DNA from: a bacterium
Lineage (GTDB): Bacteria > Bacteroidota > Bacteroidia > Cytophagales > Thermonemataceae
Reading direction: 5' to 3'
DNA: 13,449 nucleotides
Assembly (NCBI GenBank): GCA_025362415.1
Contig: JANYGM010000131.1
Span: forward strand, 1 to 13,449
Position 1 is the first letter of the stretch, and each line of letters begins with the position of its first letter. This document shows positions 1 to 6,344 of this stretch, one piece after another. The position numbers and the translations under genes were made by a program. The notes under the pieces are model-generated. The model saw nothing but the letters and a program-made list of their open reading frames with translations. It was not told where the DNA came from and made no database searches.

Positions 1-432
1 CATACGAGCATATTTATCTAACTGACTTTTATCTAGTTTTTCGCTCAATTCATTTATTTTTTCCATTGCAAGCGCAATAACAGGTAGTTTGACTGTACTT
101 GCAGGATAAAAATATGCCTTTGGATTTACATTAAATGTATATTCTTTAAGAGTGGGATTTTTCCCTCGTTTATCCCTTATAACTTGCGTATAAATAATTT
201 GTATGTTATATTCTTTATGGCGTTGGAGGTAGGGCAAAAATTTATCCGACTGCAACATCATTAGTTTTTCTAATAGGTTATTATCTTCAAAAGCATTTCT
301 TACTTCTAAATTTTTAATTAAAGTTTCTTTTGAAATCTCCTTTAAATCTTGTGCCTTTAAATTACTCATAAGCACAGTAAAGAAAAATGTTGTTATAAAA
401 AATATTATGTTAAGTGTGATTTTTTGTTTCAT
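1..432 (-). CDS. Secreted serine hydrolase, class A beta-lactamase-like (N-terminal 144 aa, cut by window edge)
   Basis: The ATG at 432 opens a frame that runs without a stop to base 1, so only the first 144 residues are visible. Residues 1-27 form a signal peptide: MKQK, then a hydrophobic stretch rich in I and F, ending near NLKAQ. Residues 107-124 read YFYPASTVKLPVIALAME. This is the active-site SxxK motif (S112, K115) followed by the hydrophobic helix typical of class A beta-lactamases and related serine hydrolases. The SDN and KTG motifs would lie beyond the window, so beta-lactamase cannot be separated from a penicillin-binding or other acyl-serine hydrolase. The product is expected in the periplasm. 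The gene stands alone behind a terminator hairpin at 469-507. The family call rests on the motif and its context, not on a full alignment. Confidence 0.75.
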   Translation of the reverse strand, partial: MKQKITLNIIFFITTFFFTVLMSNLKAQDLKEISKETLIKNLEVRNAFEDNNLLEKLMMLQSDKFLPYLQRHKEYNIQIIYTQVIRDKRGKNPTLKEYTFNVNPKAYFYPASTVKLPVIALAMEKINELSEKLDKSQLDKYARM

Positions 433-468
433 TTTTTGTTTTTAGTGAAAGGTTGTTAATTTCTAATT

Positions 469-507
469 AAAAAAATAGAGATGCAAAATTAGCATCTCTA
501 TTTTTTT
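469..507. terminator. Bidirectional intrinsic terminator-like hairpin
   Basis: Positions 469-484 and 492-507 are perfect complements (A7 TAGAGATGC against GCATCTCTA T7) around a 7-nt loop. Read on the minus strand, a 9-bp mixed stem is followed by a run of seven T, as in a Rho-independent terminator. The symmetry makes it work on either strand. It lies between the lipoprotein gene (ends at 577) and the serine hydrolase gene (starts at 432), so it probably ends the lipoprotein transcript and separates the two genes. Confidence 0.75.
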
Positions 508-516
508 AATTCTGAT

Positions 517-561
517 AGTTGTCTAAATAAACTATTTTGATATTAGTTTGTTTAGACAACT
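517..561. repeat. 18-bp inverted repeat downstream of the lipoprotein gene
   Basis: Positions 517-534 (AGTTGTCTAAATAAACTA) pair with 544-561 with one mismatch in 18, around a 9-nt loop. There is no T run right after the stem, so it is more likely a 3'-UTR stabilising hairpin or a small palindromic repeat than a terminator. The GTTGTC/GACAAC ends resemble those of the palindrome at 3557-3592, but that similarity is short. Confidence 0.6.
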
Positions 562-576
562 AATATATTATTTATA

Positions 577-1989
577 TTACTTAGTAGGTTTTTTATCTTT
601 CTTGGTTTCTTTTTTCTCTTCTACTTCAACAACAGCTTTTACTTTTGCTTCCTTATTTTTTTCAGTTCCTTTAATTCTTTTAGCCATCATAATATTAGAA
701 GTACCTTCTCTAAACATATATCCAATACCAAATGGGAGAGGTTTGATACTTTTGACATCTTTTGTATAGGCGGTGCGCAAATCTTTTTGATAACGTCCAG
801 AAAACAAAGGAATAGGACCAGTATAAGCTCCAAAATACGTATTATCCCATTTATTTTCAGGCAAGAATCTAATTGGCATACCAGAATCATCTTGTACCAA
901 AAACTTAGTATTATCCAAAATGGCATTTCTAATAGTAGAAAAATAATCATTGTGCATCAAATAAGATGCTGATTTTAAGTACGTTGTATTTGGTCTAAGG
1001 CTTTGTAAGAAAGTCGCCATGTGAGGATTTTTCTTCAAACCACTATCAGAAATATCAGTACCAAAATAATGCAAAATTTTAGTTTTAGCATTTGCGTTAT
1101 TTTTATCTTTTGTGTCTTTGAAATAAAGACGAGTACCGTAGATAGTTTCATCTTTACCAGCAGGTTTTTTATAGTTGCTCTCGCTAACCATTTTTCCAGA
1201 GTTGTCAATAGCAACTCTATCATAATAAAGAATATCGTGTCCTAGATTTTTCATAAACGTAAGCAAAAGTGGGAGAGTGCCATCAATAGCCGCAACTCTG
1301 CGCCCTGTCAAGTCATCAGCCATACTTAATGTACGGAAAAAACTATATTCAACCAAAAAATACATTGCCTGATTAAGTCCATTAAAGTAAGCAGCAGCAT
1401 TTTTATTGATTTTTTCAGTTGTTGGATATGTACCAATAGGCTCAAGACCAATCAATAAATATTCATCAGCATCAGGAAAAAAGGCATCAGCGTGAATAAA
1501 ATCAGCTCCACTAAACGGATAAAATACCAAACCTTCCAATTTGCGAGGCTCTGCTAAATATTCTTTTGCCCAAGGACGCATTTTAGCAAATTTGCCATTT
1601 TTTAGGTTGTTCCATTTGCTATTTGATGCACTTGCATAGCTTTTCCACGCTGCGGAAACCTCCAAATCTGAATTTTTTTCTTTGCTTGGAAGTCCAGCCA
1701 AATAAGTAGCTACTTCGTCAAACTTAGGGTCAGCCTTAAGTGTTTTCAATGTTTTTCTTGAAGAAGTACCTTCATACGAGCCGTTGGGTGTATCTTGTGT
1801 TGTTTCATCTTCATTTTTTTCATCTGTTTTATCAGAGAGAGAATCTTTTTTGTCTTTTGCGTCTATTTTAGCAAGAGAATCTTTTTTAAGATTATCTTTT
1901 ACAGGCTTTTTCTCGCAAGAAGTAAGCGTAAATGTTCCTGCAACAAAGGTTGTAAGTAATGCAGCAACTAAGGTTTTTTTCAAAAACAT
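577..1989 (-). CDS. Lipoprotein of unknown function, 470 aa
   Basis: I do not recognise the family. Residues 1-25 form a lipoprotein signal: MFLKK, a hydrophobic core, then a lipobox LTSC with the lipidated Cys at 25. Residues 26-75 are a charged K/D/E/S-rich linker (KKDSLAKIDAKDKKDSL), as expected for a tether to a membrane. The central 100-430 region looks globular, with aromatic-rich stretches such as GLVFYPFSGADFIHADAFFPDADEY in two parts (near 153-178) and a TGRRVAAIDGTLPLLL segment near 228-243. The last 30 residues are a K/E-rich low-complexity tail. It probably sits in the outer or inner membrane facing the periplasm. The gene is followed by two hairpins (469-561). The ATG at 1989 is chosen because it starts the signal peptide directly. 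Confidence 0.8.
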   Translation of the reverse strand: MFLKKTLVAALLTTFVAGTFTLTSCEKKPVKDNLKKDSLAKIDAKDKKDSLSDKTDEKNEDETTQDTPNGSYEGTSSRKTLKTLKADPKFDEVATYLAGLPSKEKNSDLEVSAAWKSYASASNSKWNNLKNGKFAKMRPWAKEYLAEPRKLEGLVFYPFSGADFIHADAFFPDADEYLLIGLEPIGTYPTTEKINKNAAAYFNGLNQAMYFLVEYSFFRTLSMADDLTGRRVAAIDGTLPLLLTFMKNLGHDILYYDRVAIDNSGKMVSESNYKKPAGKDETIYGTRLYFKDTKDKNNANAKTKILHYFGTDISDSGLKKNPHMATFLQSLRPNTTYLKSASYLMHNDYFSTIRNAILDNTKFLVQDDSGMPIRFLPENKWDNTYFGAYTGPIPLFSGRYQKDLRTAYTKDVKSIKPLPFGIGYMFREGTSNIMMAKRIKGTEKNKEAKVKAVVEVEEKKETKKDKKPTK

Positions 1990-2053
1990 AAGTAATATTT
2001 AGGTAATTTATAATTGTTTGTGTTTGATATTGGTTTTTATTATGTAATATTTT

Positions 2054-2290
2054 TTATTTTTTATCCTCTATTTTGCGTAAAAGTTCTGCTATTAAAGCAT
2101 CTTTTTCTTTTATTTCTTTCTCCTTTTCTGTGATTTCTTTCTCTCTTTCTGCTAAATCTTTCTTGCTTTTTTCATATTTTTCCTTTACGCCACCCAAATA
2201 CGCATCAACAGTACGCCAAGCCTCTTGTTCTATTTCAATTTTCTTCTTTTCTTTTAGATCTGTATAATGCAGAATATTAGCAATGACCAT
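2054..2290 (-). pseudogene. Rpn-family (PD-(D/E)XK transposase-like) remnant: first 5 codons joined to C-terminal coiled coil
   Basis: The frame begins MVIAN, the same five residues that begin the other two Rpn-type remnants here (3535-3756, 5594-5716), then jumps to ILHYTDLKEKKKIEIEQEAWRT in two pieces. From memory of the family, ILHY...IEIEQEAWRTV lies near the C-terminus of full-length (about 300 aa) Bacteroidota Rpn/PD-(D/E)XK transposase proteins, followed by a K/E-rich coiled coil and an ending like IAELLRKIEDKK. The whole nuclease domain is missing, so the 78 aa cannot be catalytic. The coil (residues 35-78, KEK/EKE repeats) might still be made. It starts 12 nt after the aldolase stop in the same direction. 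The internal-deletion reading is inference from the shared ends. Confidence 0.7.
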
Positions 2291-2302
2291 TAAATTAGTA
2301 TT

Positions 2303-3502
2303 TTACTTTTTCACATTTATAATTGCTTTTTTCCACGCATCTACAATTTCACTAGGTTTTCTACTTAGCAAACTCTCATTCACCATTAGTTTAATTACTT
2401 TTTCTGCATTGGCACGACCCACCAAAATATTATCATCAATACGCAAAAAATCTGCTAGTTTTTTCAGACTTATATTTTTATCTAACACCAAATTATAAAT
2501 ATTTGTGCCGTTTTCAATTTTAGATATTTTTATTTCAGGGATTTTATTAAGTTCAACTACAAGATAATCAGCTACTTTAATAATATTTTTCCATTTTTCT
2601 TCCACATCATTCAAAGAATGTAAAGCCACAGCAGTTGCACTCCAATTCTGAAAACTTGTTCCACCATATATCTTAATTTGATGAGCAACTTTATCAATTA
2701 TATCCGCTTTTCCACACAAAATAGCACCATTCGTAGCGTTCAAATGTTTGTAAAGTGATATATAAACCGTATCAAAATTTGTGGCATATTCAGCAATAGA
2801 AACACCAGTATAAGCTGCCGCAATATGTAATCTTGCACCGTCTAAATGTAATTGATAGCCTTTTTCCTTGCAAAATTTAGAAATTTCTTTGATATTTTCA
2901 ATAGGTATTGTGCTTGCATCTGCACGCCTAATAGGATTTTCAATAGCAACAACTCCCAACCCACTCTTAAAAACTTCTTCATTATCATAATAAGCAAGCG
3001 TTTCCTGCAAATCTTTCAAAGTAAAAAATGGCTTGCCTTTGCCTAGTCCTATAAGTCGTTTATTATGAACGGATTGTGCGGCATCTGCTTCATCTCTATA
3101 AATATGACTATTTTCAGGAACAAGTGCTTTAGTATTATCTTTATTAAGCAATTTGATAGCTAATTGGTTCGCCATTGTGCCTGTGGGCAAGAAAATAGCT
3201 TTTTCTTTTCCTGTAATTTTGACAAACGCATCTTCTAAACGCTTTGTAGCTCCTCCGTTGCCATAAAAATCTGGTTCTATTTCACTTTTTTTGTTAATCT
3301 CATCAAGTTTTTGCAAATATTCCGCAGGAGATAAAAGTAAACCATCACTTATAAAATTAAGAAGTGGTTTTTTGTTTTTTATTTCTTCTTTTGTCTCTTG
3401 TTTTTGTATAGCAAACACATTTTCTGGCATAAAAAATGGCAAAGCAGAAAGCCCACATAATTTTATGAAATCTCTTCTAAATGTATTTGATGAAATTCTC
3501 AT
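2303..3502 (-). CDS. Threonine-aldolase-like PLP-dependent lyase with a Tat signal peptide
   Basis: Residues 50-399 match the beta-eliminating lyase/threonine aldolase fold (fold type I PLP enzymes). Visible landmarks are the glycine-rich YGNGGATKRLE at 80-90, PTGTMANQLA at 106-115, the diagnostic HLDGAR at 219-224 (Asp221 would contact the PLP ring nitrogen) and SLYKH with the probable Schiff-base Lys252. The expected reaction is cleavage of L-threonine or allo-threonine to glycine and acetaldehyde, or a related beta-elimination. Unusually, residues 5-33 form a twin-arginine signal (TFRRDFIKL, a hydrophobic stretch, a possible cleavage after NVFA). The enzyme is therefore probably folded with PLP in the cytoplasm and exported. 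Family members are usually about 340 aa, so the extra 45 residues at the N-terminus account for the length. Substrate is uncertain. Confidence 0.85.
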   Translation of the reverse strand: MRISSNTFRRDFIKLCGLSALPFFMPENVFAIQKQETKEEIKNKKPLLNFISDGLLLSPAEYLQKLDEINKKSEIEPDFYGNGGATKRLEDAFVKITGKEKAIFLPTGTMANQLAIKLLNKDNTKALVPENSHIYRDEADAAQSVHNKRLIGLGKGKPFFTLKDLQETLAYYDNEEVFKSGLGVVAIENPIRRADASTIPIENIKEISKFCKEKGYQLHLDGARLHIAAAYTGVSIAEYATNFDTVYISLYKHLNATNGAILCGKADIIDKVAHQIKIYGGTSFQNWSATAVALHSLNDVEEKWKNIIKVADYLVVELNKIPEIKISKIENGTNIYNLVLDKNISLKKLADFLRIDDNILVGRANAEKVIKLMVNESLLSRKPSEIVDAWKKAIINVKK

Positions 3503-3534
3503 TTGAATATTGTTTTTAAGATTAGTTTAAATTT

Positions 3535-3756
3535 TTACTTACTTTCCATTTTCTTCCTTGTGTTGTCAGGTGTTTCCACCTGACAACACAAGAATGCCAC
3601 AAGTTTACTTGTAGGGTTAAACTCCTGCAAATGCAAACGCACTTGTACGGATTCTATTGTTTGATTTAGAAGCGTACCAATGAAAAACTTTGCAATTTTG
3701 TCGTTTTCCATCATACGCTTAAAAACTACATCATATAAAGGGTTGGCAATGACCAT
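3535..3756 (-). pseudogene. Rpn-family transposase-like remnant (N-terminal 40 aa) invaded by a palindromic repeat
   Basis: Residues 1-40 (MVIANPLYDVVFKRMMENDK, then IAKFFIGTLLNQTIESVQVR) are the conserved N-terminus of Rpn/PD-(D/E)XK transposase proteins. The next residues do not continue into the nuclease domain. They run through LHLQEFNPTSKLVAFLCCQVETPDNTRKK in two parts and stop at 73 aa. CCQVETPDNT is the translation of a perfect 16-bp palindrome (3557-3592). No catalytic residues survive. It lies 32 nt upstream of the Tat-aldolase gene in the same direction, and 34 nt after the 106-aa gene. Its upstream flank resembles that of the 5594-5716 copy. Confidence 0.75.
3557..3592. repeat. Perfect 16-bp palindrome with 4-nt loop inside the Rpn remnant
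   Basis: CTTGTGTTGTCAGGTG at 3557-3572 is exactly complementary to 3577-3592, with loop TTTC. It is read through as part of the Rpn-remnant frame (CCQVETPDNTR). There is no T run at either end, so it is not a terminator. It is more like a short dispersed palindromic element; copies elsewhere in the genome would confirm that. Confidence 0.75.
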
Positions 3757-3790
3757 ATTATAAATTTAAAATTCAGCTTTTATTGTGCTA

Positions 3791-4111
3791 TTATTCCTCT
3801 TGGAAAAGAATACTTGTATTTAGTATATCCTCTAAATTTCCTTGACTTAGTAAATCCATTATAGTCATCTCAATACAATTTCTACTTAGTTCTTTGACAA
3901 ATAAATCTGGTGGTTTTTGATATAATCCCCCCAAATTATTACCACTTCGTCTATCTAAATTTACAGCAGCTTCAAGAAATTTATATGTCCAAATATTTAG
4001 TCCATAATGTTTGCCATTAGGCAAATCAACACGGATATTACAAAAGTCGTTTTCAATATTCCAATTACTGCTATCTACAGCTTCAAATTCTAACCAAAGT
4101 TCAAAATTCAT
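3791..4111 (-). CDS. Unknown 106-aa protein in an operon with the APC permease
   Basis: I do not recognise the family with confidence. The protein is soluble with no signal peptide. It is acidic/aromatic at the start (MNFELWLEFEAVDSSNWNIE), has YGLNIWTYKFLEAAV in the middle and a helical end (DLFVKELSRNCIEMTIMDLL). Small proteins of this look occur as immunity-like or accessory proteins in Bacteroidota, but that is only an impression. The ATG at 4111 follows the permease stop by 4 nt (TAG GAAA ATG), so the two are almost certainly co-transcribed. The last 25 bases and downstream flank (GGAATAATAGCACAA) are shared with the end of the small gene at 5750-5881. The C-terminus may therefore have been altered by a recombination or frameshift. 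Confidence 0.7.
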   Translation of the reverse strand: MNFELWLEFEAVDSSNWNIENDFCNIRVDLPNGKHYGLNIWTYKFLEAAVNLDRRSGNNLGGLYQKPPDLFVKELSRNCIEMTIMDLLSQGNLEDILNTSILFQEE

Positions 4112-4115
4112 TTTC

Positions 4116-5504
4116 CTACTTTTTCTCCATTTGTTTATTCACGAAATACACCAAAATCCCAGATAAAATAGCTCCAAATGAAAGTATGGCAGGAATGCTA
4201 TCAGCTACATAATTTTTAGAATCTTTGATGAATAAAAGCACCTCAATAGATGGCAAAATATCTTTCATAAACAGAAAATACATCACCCACGCAATAGAAA
4301 CAAGGAAAATAAGCGTTGTGATAGGGTAGCCCCACGCTTTGTAACTTCTTTCTGCGTTTGGTTGCTTGATGCGCAAAATAATCACGCCCAACACAGCCAA
4401 AAACGTGAAAATATCCAACACAAATGCCATAGCTTTCAAAACAGTATCAAAAGAAGCCGTCAAAATAAGTGCAATAGAGATAATAGCCTGCACCACAATA
4501 GCCATTACAGGAACGCCTTTTGAGTTGGTTGTAGCAAATTTTTTGAGCAAAGGAAAATCCTCACCAATCATTTGCGTAACACGAGGACCAGCAAAAACCA
4601 TAGCACTAATAGACGAAATAAGAAGTAATGCAATCATTCCTGCCATCAAATTACCACCACTTTTACCAAATATTTTTTCAGCCGACAAATGCCCAACTTC
4701 CAAAGGTTTTGAAAAATCAGCCGCTTGTCCTGCCGCAAGCTCACTCACAGGAACGGTATATAAAAACACAAAAGTAAGCAACACATAAATAAGCATCACC
4801 GACAAAGTACCCAAAAATAATGATTTTGGCACATTTACCTTAGGATTTTCTATTTCATTGGCAAGATAAGCAGAGGCATTCCAACCTGAATAAGCAAAAG
4901 AAACATACGCTAAATTGGTAGCAAAACCACCAAAAAATATCAAACTCATATCACCTTCTTTTGGCAAAATAGAAATAGGCACAGGCTCTGCCGTAAAAAT
5001 CAGCCCTGAAAATATCAAAAACAATATCAAAATCACCTTAATTGCTGTTGAATAACGCTGGAAAATCCCGCCTGTGCGTGTGTCTGTTGCGTGAACAATT
5101 GTTACTAAAATCACCACAGAAATAGAAATAATCAAAGGATTTATGGGAATAATGGCACTTGCATAACGTCCGAGCGCAACCGCAGCAAGTGCGACAGGTG
5201 CAGCAAAACCAACAGTAGCAGAAATCCAGCCAGAAACAAAGCCCACAAGAGGGTGATAAATGCGAGATAAAAAGTTATATTCTCCACCAGAACGGGGCAT
5301 AAGTGCCGCTAATTCTCCATAATTAAGCGCACCACAAAGGGCAATCACGCCACCCACAATCCAAAGCATTAAGAGTGGGAAAATAGAATTGATAGCAACA
5401 GTTTGATAACCCAAACTTGTAAAAACGCCTGCACCAATCATATTGGCAACCACAACGGCAATGGCGGTATTAAAACTTACTTTTTTAGATGTTTCTGAAG
5501 ACAT
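4116..5504 (-). CDS. APC-family amino acid permease, 12 TM, 462 aa
   Basis: This is an integral inner-membrane transporter of the amino acid/polyamine/organocation (APC) superfamily. TM1 carries the unwound-helix motif NMIGAGVFTSLG (residues 21-32), where the substrate amine and carboxylate bind in this family. GELAALMPRSGGEYNFL is the TM2-3 region typical of amino acid permeases. About 12 hydrophobic segments follow, ending at YFVNKQMEKK. Proton-coupled amino acid uptake or exchange is the family expectation; the substrate cannot be read from sequence. The frame stays open to an ATG at 5555. The extra 17 residues (YKITSYIIFHTSYIKK) are simply a heptamer repeat array read as protein, so the start at 5504 (MSSETSKK) is preferred. 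It is coupled to the 106-aa gene downstream. Confidence 0.93.
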   Translation of the reverse strand: MSSETSKKVSFNTAIAVVVANMIGAGVFTSLGYQTVAINSIFPLLMLWIVGGVIALCGALNYGELAALMPRSGGEYNFLSRIYHPLVGFVSGWISATVGFAAPVALAAVALGRYASAIIPINPLIISISVVILVTIVHATDTRTGGIFQRYSTAIKVILILFLIFSGLIFTAEPVPISILPKEGDMSLIFFGGFATNLAYVSFAYSGWNASAYLANEIENPKVNVPKSLFLGTLSVMLIYVLLTFVFLYTVPVSELAAGQAADFSKPLEVGHLSAEKIFGKSGGNLMAGMIALLLISSISAMVFAGPRVTQMIGEDFPLLKKFATTNSKGVPVMAIVVQAIISIALILTASFDTVLKAMAFVLDIFTFLAVLGVIILRIKQPNAERSYKAWGYPITTLIFLVSIAWVMYFLFMKDILPSIEVLLFIKDSKNYVADSIPAILSFGAILSGILVYFVNKQMEKK

Positions 5505-5510
5505 TTTTTT

Positions 5511-5545
5511 GATATATGATGTATGAAATATGATATATGATGTAA
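5511..5545. repeat. Heptamer tandem array directly upstream of the permease start
   Basis: Five consecutive 7-mers read GATATAT, GATGTAT, GAAATAT, GATATAT, GATGTAA on the plus strand. The array begins 6 nt upstream of the permease ATG (5504), so it would form the 5' leader. It resembles in unit length the arrays at 7327-7375, 7502-7536 and 10901-11014, with a different sequence. Confidence 0.7.
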
Positions 5546-5593
5546 TTTTATACATTCTACATTATCTATTCCAAGTGAATTGTTTTTATTTCT

Positions 5594-5716
5594 TTATTTT
5601 CTATTTATTTTGCTTAAAAGTTCTGCTATTAGCGTACCAATGAAAAACTTTGCTACTTTGTTGCTTTCTATTATACGCTTAAAAATTACATCATATAAAG
5701 GGTTAGCAATGACCAT
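5594..5716 (-). pseudogene. Rpn-family remnant collapsed to 40 codons (N-terminus fused to C-terminus)
   Basis: Translation from the ATG at 5716 gives MVIANPLYDVIFKRIIESNK then VAKFFIGTL, closely matching residues 1-29 of the 3535-3756 remnant. It then goes straight into IAELLSKINRK and a TAA stop. IAELL-KI--K is the C-terminal ending of the 2054-2290 remnant (IAELLRKIEDKK). The two ends of the gene are thus joined in frame and everything between, including the nuclease domain, is gone. It is too short to be active. It lies 4 nt after the stop of the frame-restored version of the small gene upstream (5721). Confidence 0.8.
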
Positions 5717-5749
5717 AAATTTATTTTTTTGTAACTATTTTTTGTGCTA

Positions 5750-5881
5750 TTATTCCCTTTGGCAAACCAATATTTTTAAGCATTTGATTAGTTTTTTCCA
5801 ATTTTCTGGAAAGAAAACTGTATTTTCGTATTTATTGAGTGATTTATCAATACGAACATTTCTTTTTGGTTTATTTTTCAT
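5750..5881 (-). CDS. Small basic protein, 43 aa, probably frameshifted from a 53-aa form
   Basis: The ATG at 5881 overlaps the TGA stop of the DoxX-like gene (ATGA), a classic sign of translational coupling. The frame reads MKNKPKRNVRIDKSLNKYEN, TVFFPEN, WKKLIKCLKILVCQRE, then TAA at 5750. One extra A in the AAAA run (plus-strand T4 at 5802-5805) would give FFPEKLEKTNQMLKNIGLPK and a 53-aa protein ending at 5721, just before the Rpn remnant. That version looks more like a normal amphipathic helix. I do not know a function. As it stands it is either a recent frameshift pseudogene, a phase-variable gene, or a sequencing error. Confidence 0.5.
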   Translation of the reverse strand: MKNKPKRNVRIDKSLNKYENTVFFPENWKKLIKCLKILVCQRE

Positions 5882-6279
5882 TTTTTTGTAATAAAACTCA
5901 AGGCAAAAGCTGCACCAGCCGCACAAAAAACAGAATAATCAAGTGGTGCTTTGAAATTAAGCGAAATTATCATAGCTACCGCAAAAGATAGCAACAATAA
6001 TCCGCTTCCTTTTGCTATCCACGTGGTTTTGTATGGAACTAGCAACATAATACCAAAAATAACTTCTAAGACAGTTGCAGAATAGCCCAAAAATGGAATG
6101 ATGCTTTCAGGCATATAAGGATTGATAGTTTTGGTATAAGCCAAAAAGTTCTCCATATTCCCCCAAACAGACATTTCTTTTGGATAAAGTCCAAAACGGT
6201 CTGCCACAGCCGACAAAAAACCTGCACTTATTGACAACCGCAAAAACCATTCAATTATCTTTATTTCTGATATTTTCAT
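5878..6279 (-). CDS. DoxX-like membrane protein, 133 aa
   Basis: This is a four-helix inner-membrane protein of the DoxX/SURF4-like group. Hydrophobic segments are visible around residues 8-26 (IEWFLRLSISAGFLSAVADR), 62-82 (IIPFLGYSATVLEVIFGIML), 88-107 and 113-129. The first helix with its RLSISAGFLSAVADRFG and the loop before helix 2 are typical. Length matches small DoxX family members. The biochemical role is not established for this subgroup; some members are linked to redox or quinone functions. The ATG at 6279 is followed by a basic MKISEIK. Its stop codon overlaps the next start (5881), so the small gene downstream is coupled to it. Confidence 0.8.
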   Translation of the reverse strand: MKISEIKIIEWFLRLSISAGFLSAVADRFGLYPKEMSVWGNMENFLAYTKTINPYMPESIIPFLGYSATVLEVIFGIMLLVPYKTTWIAKGSGLLLLSFAVAMIISLNFKAPLDYSVFCAAGAAFALSFITKK

Positions 6280-6309
6280 TTATATTTATTGCAATACTAA
6301 TTTGCATTC

Positions 6310-6344
6310 CACTACTCACTATTTCACTACTCACTAAAAAATTA
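6310..6344. repeat. TAGTGAA/TAGTGAG repeat array at the 3' end of the deoxyhypusine-synthase-like gene
   Basis: The minus strand reads TAATTTTTTAGTGAGTAGTG then AAATAGTGAGTAGTG. The initial TAA is the stop codon of the upstream gene. Bases 6317-6344 match 10991-11018 at 27 of 28 positions, so the same repeat sits behind hemF. It fills most of the gap to the DoxX-like gene. Confidence 0.75.

Noticed and set aside
2054..3756. Composite transposon: aldolase gene carried between two Rpn copies
   Set aside because: Both flanking copies are separate remnants that each begin MVIAN, in the same direction, with no terminal repeats or target duplication around the block.
4366..4788. 140-aa plus-strand frame opposite the permease
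   Set aside because: It is the shadow of the strongly coding permease; its composition (long I/T/K runs) follows the other strand, and no promoter or start context is seen.
5505..5555. Longer permease start at 5555
   Set aside because: The added residues are the translation of the GATATAT heptamer array and break the usual short N-terminus before TM1.
5580..5891. 103-aa plus-strand F/L-rich frame
   Set aside because: It is antisense to the Rpn remnant and the small coupled gene, both of which have better support.
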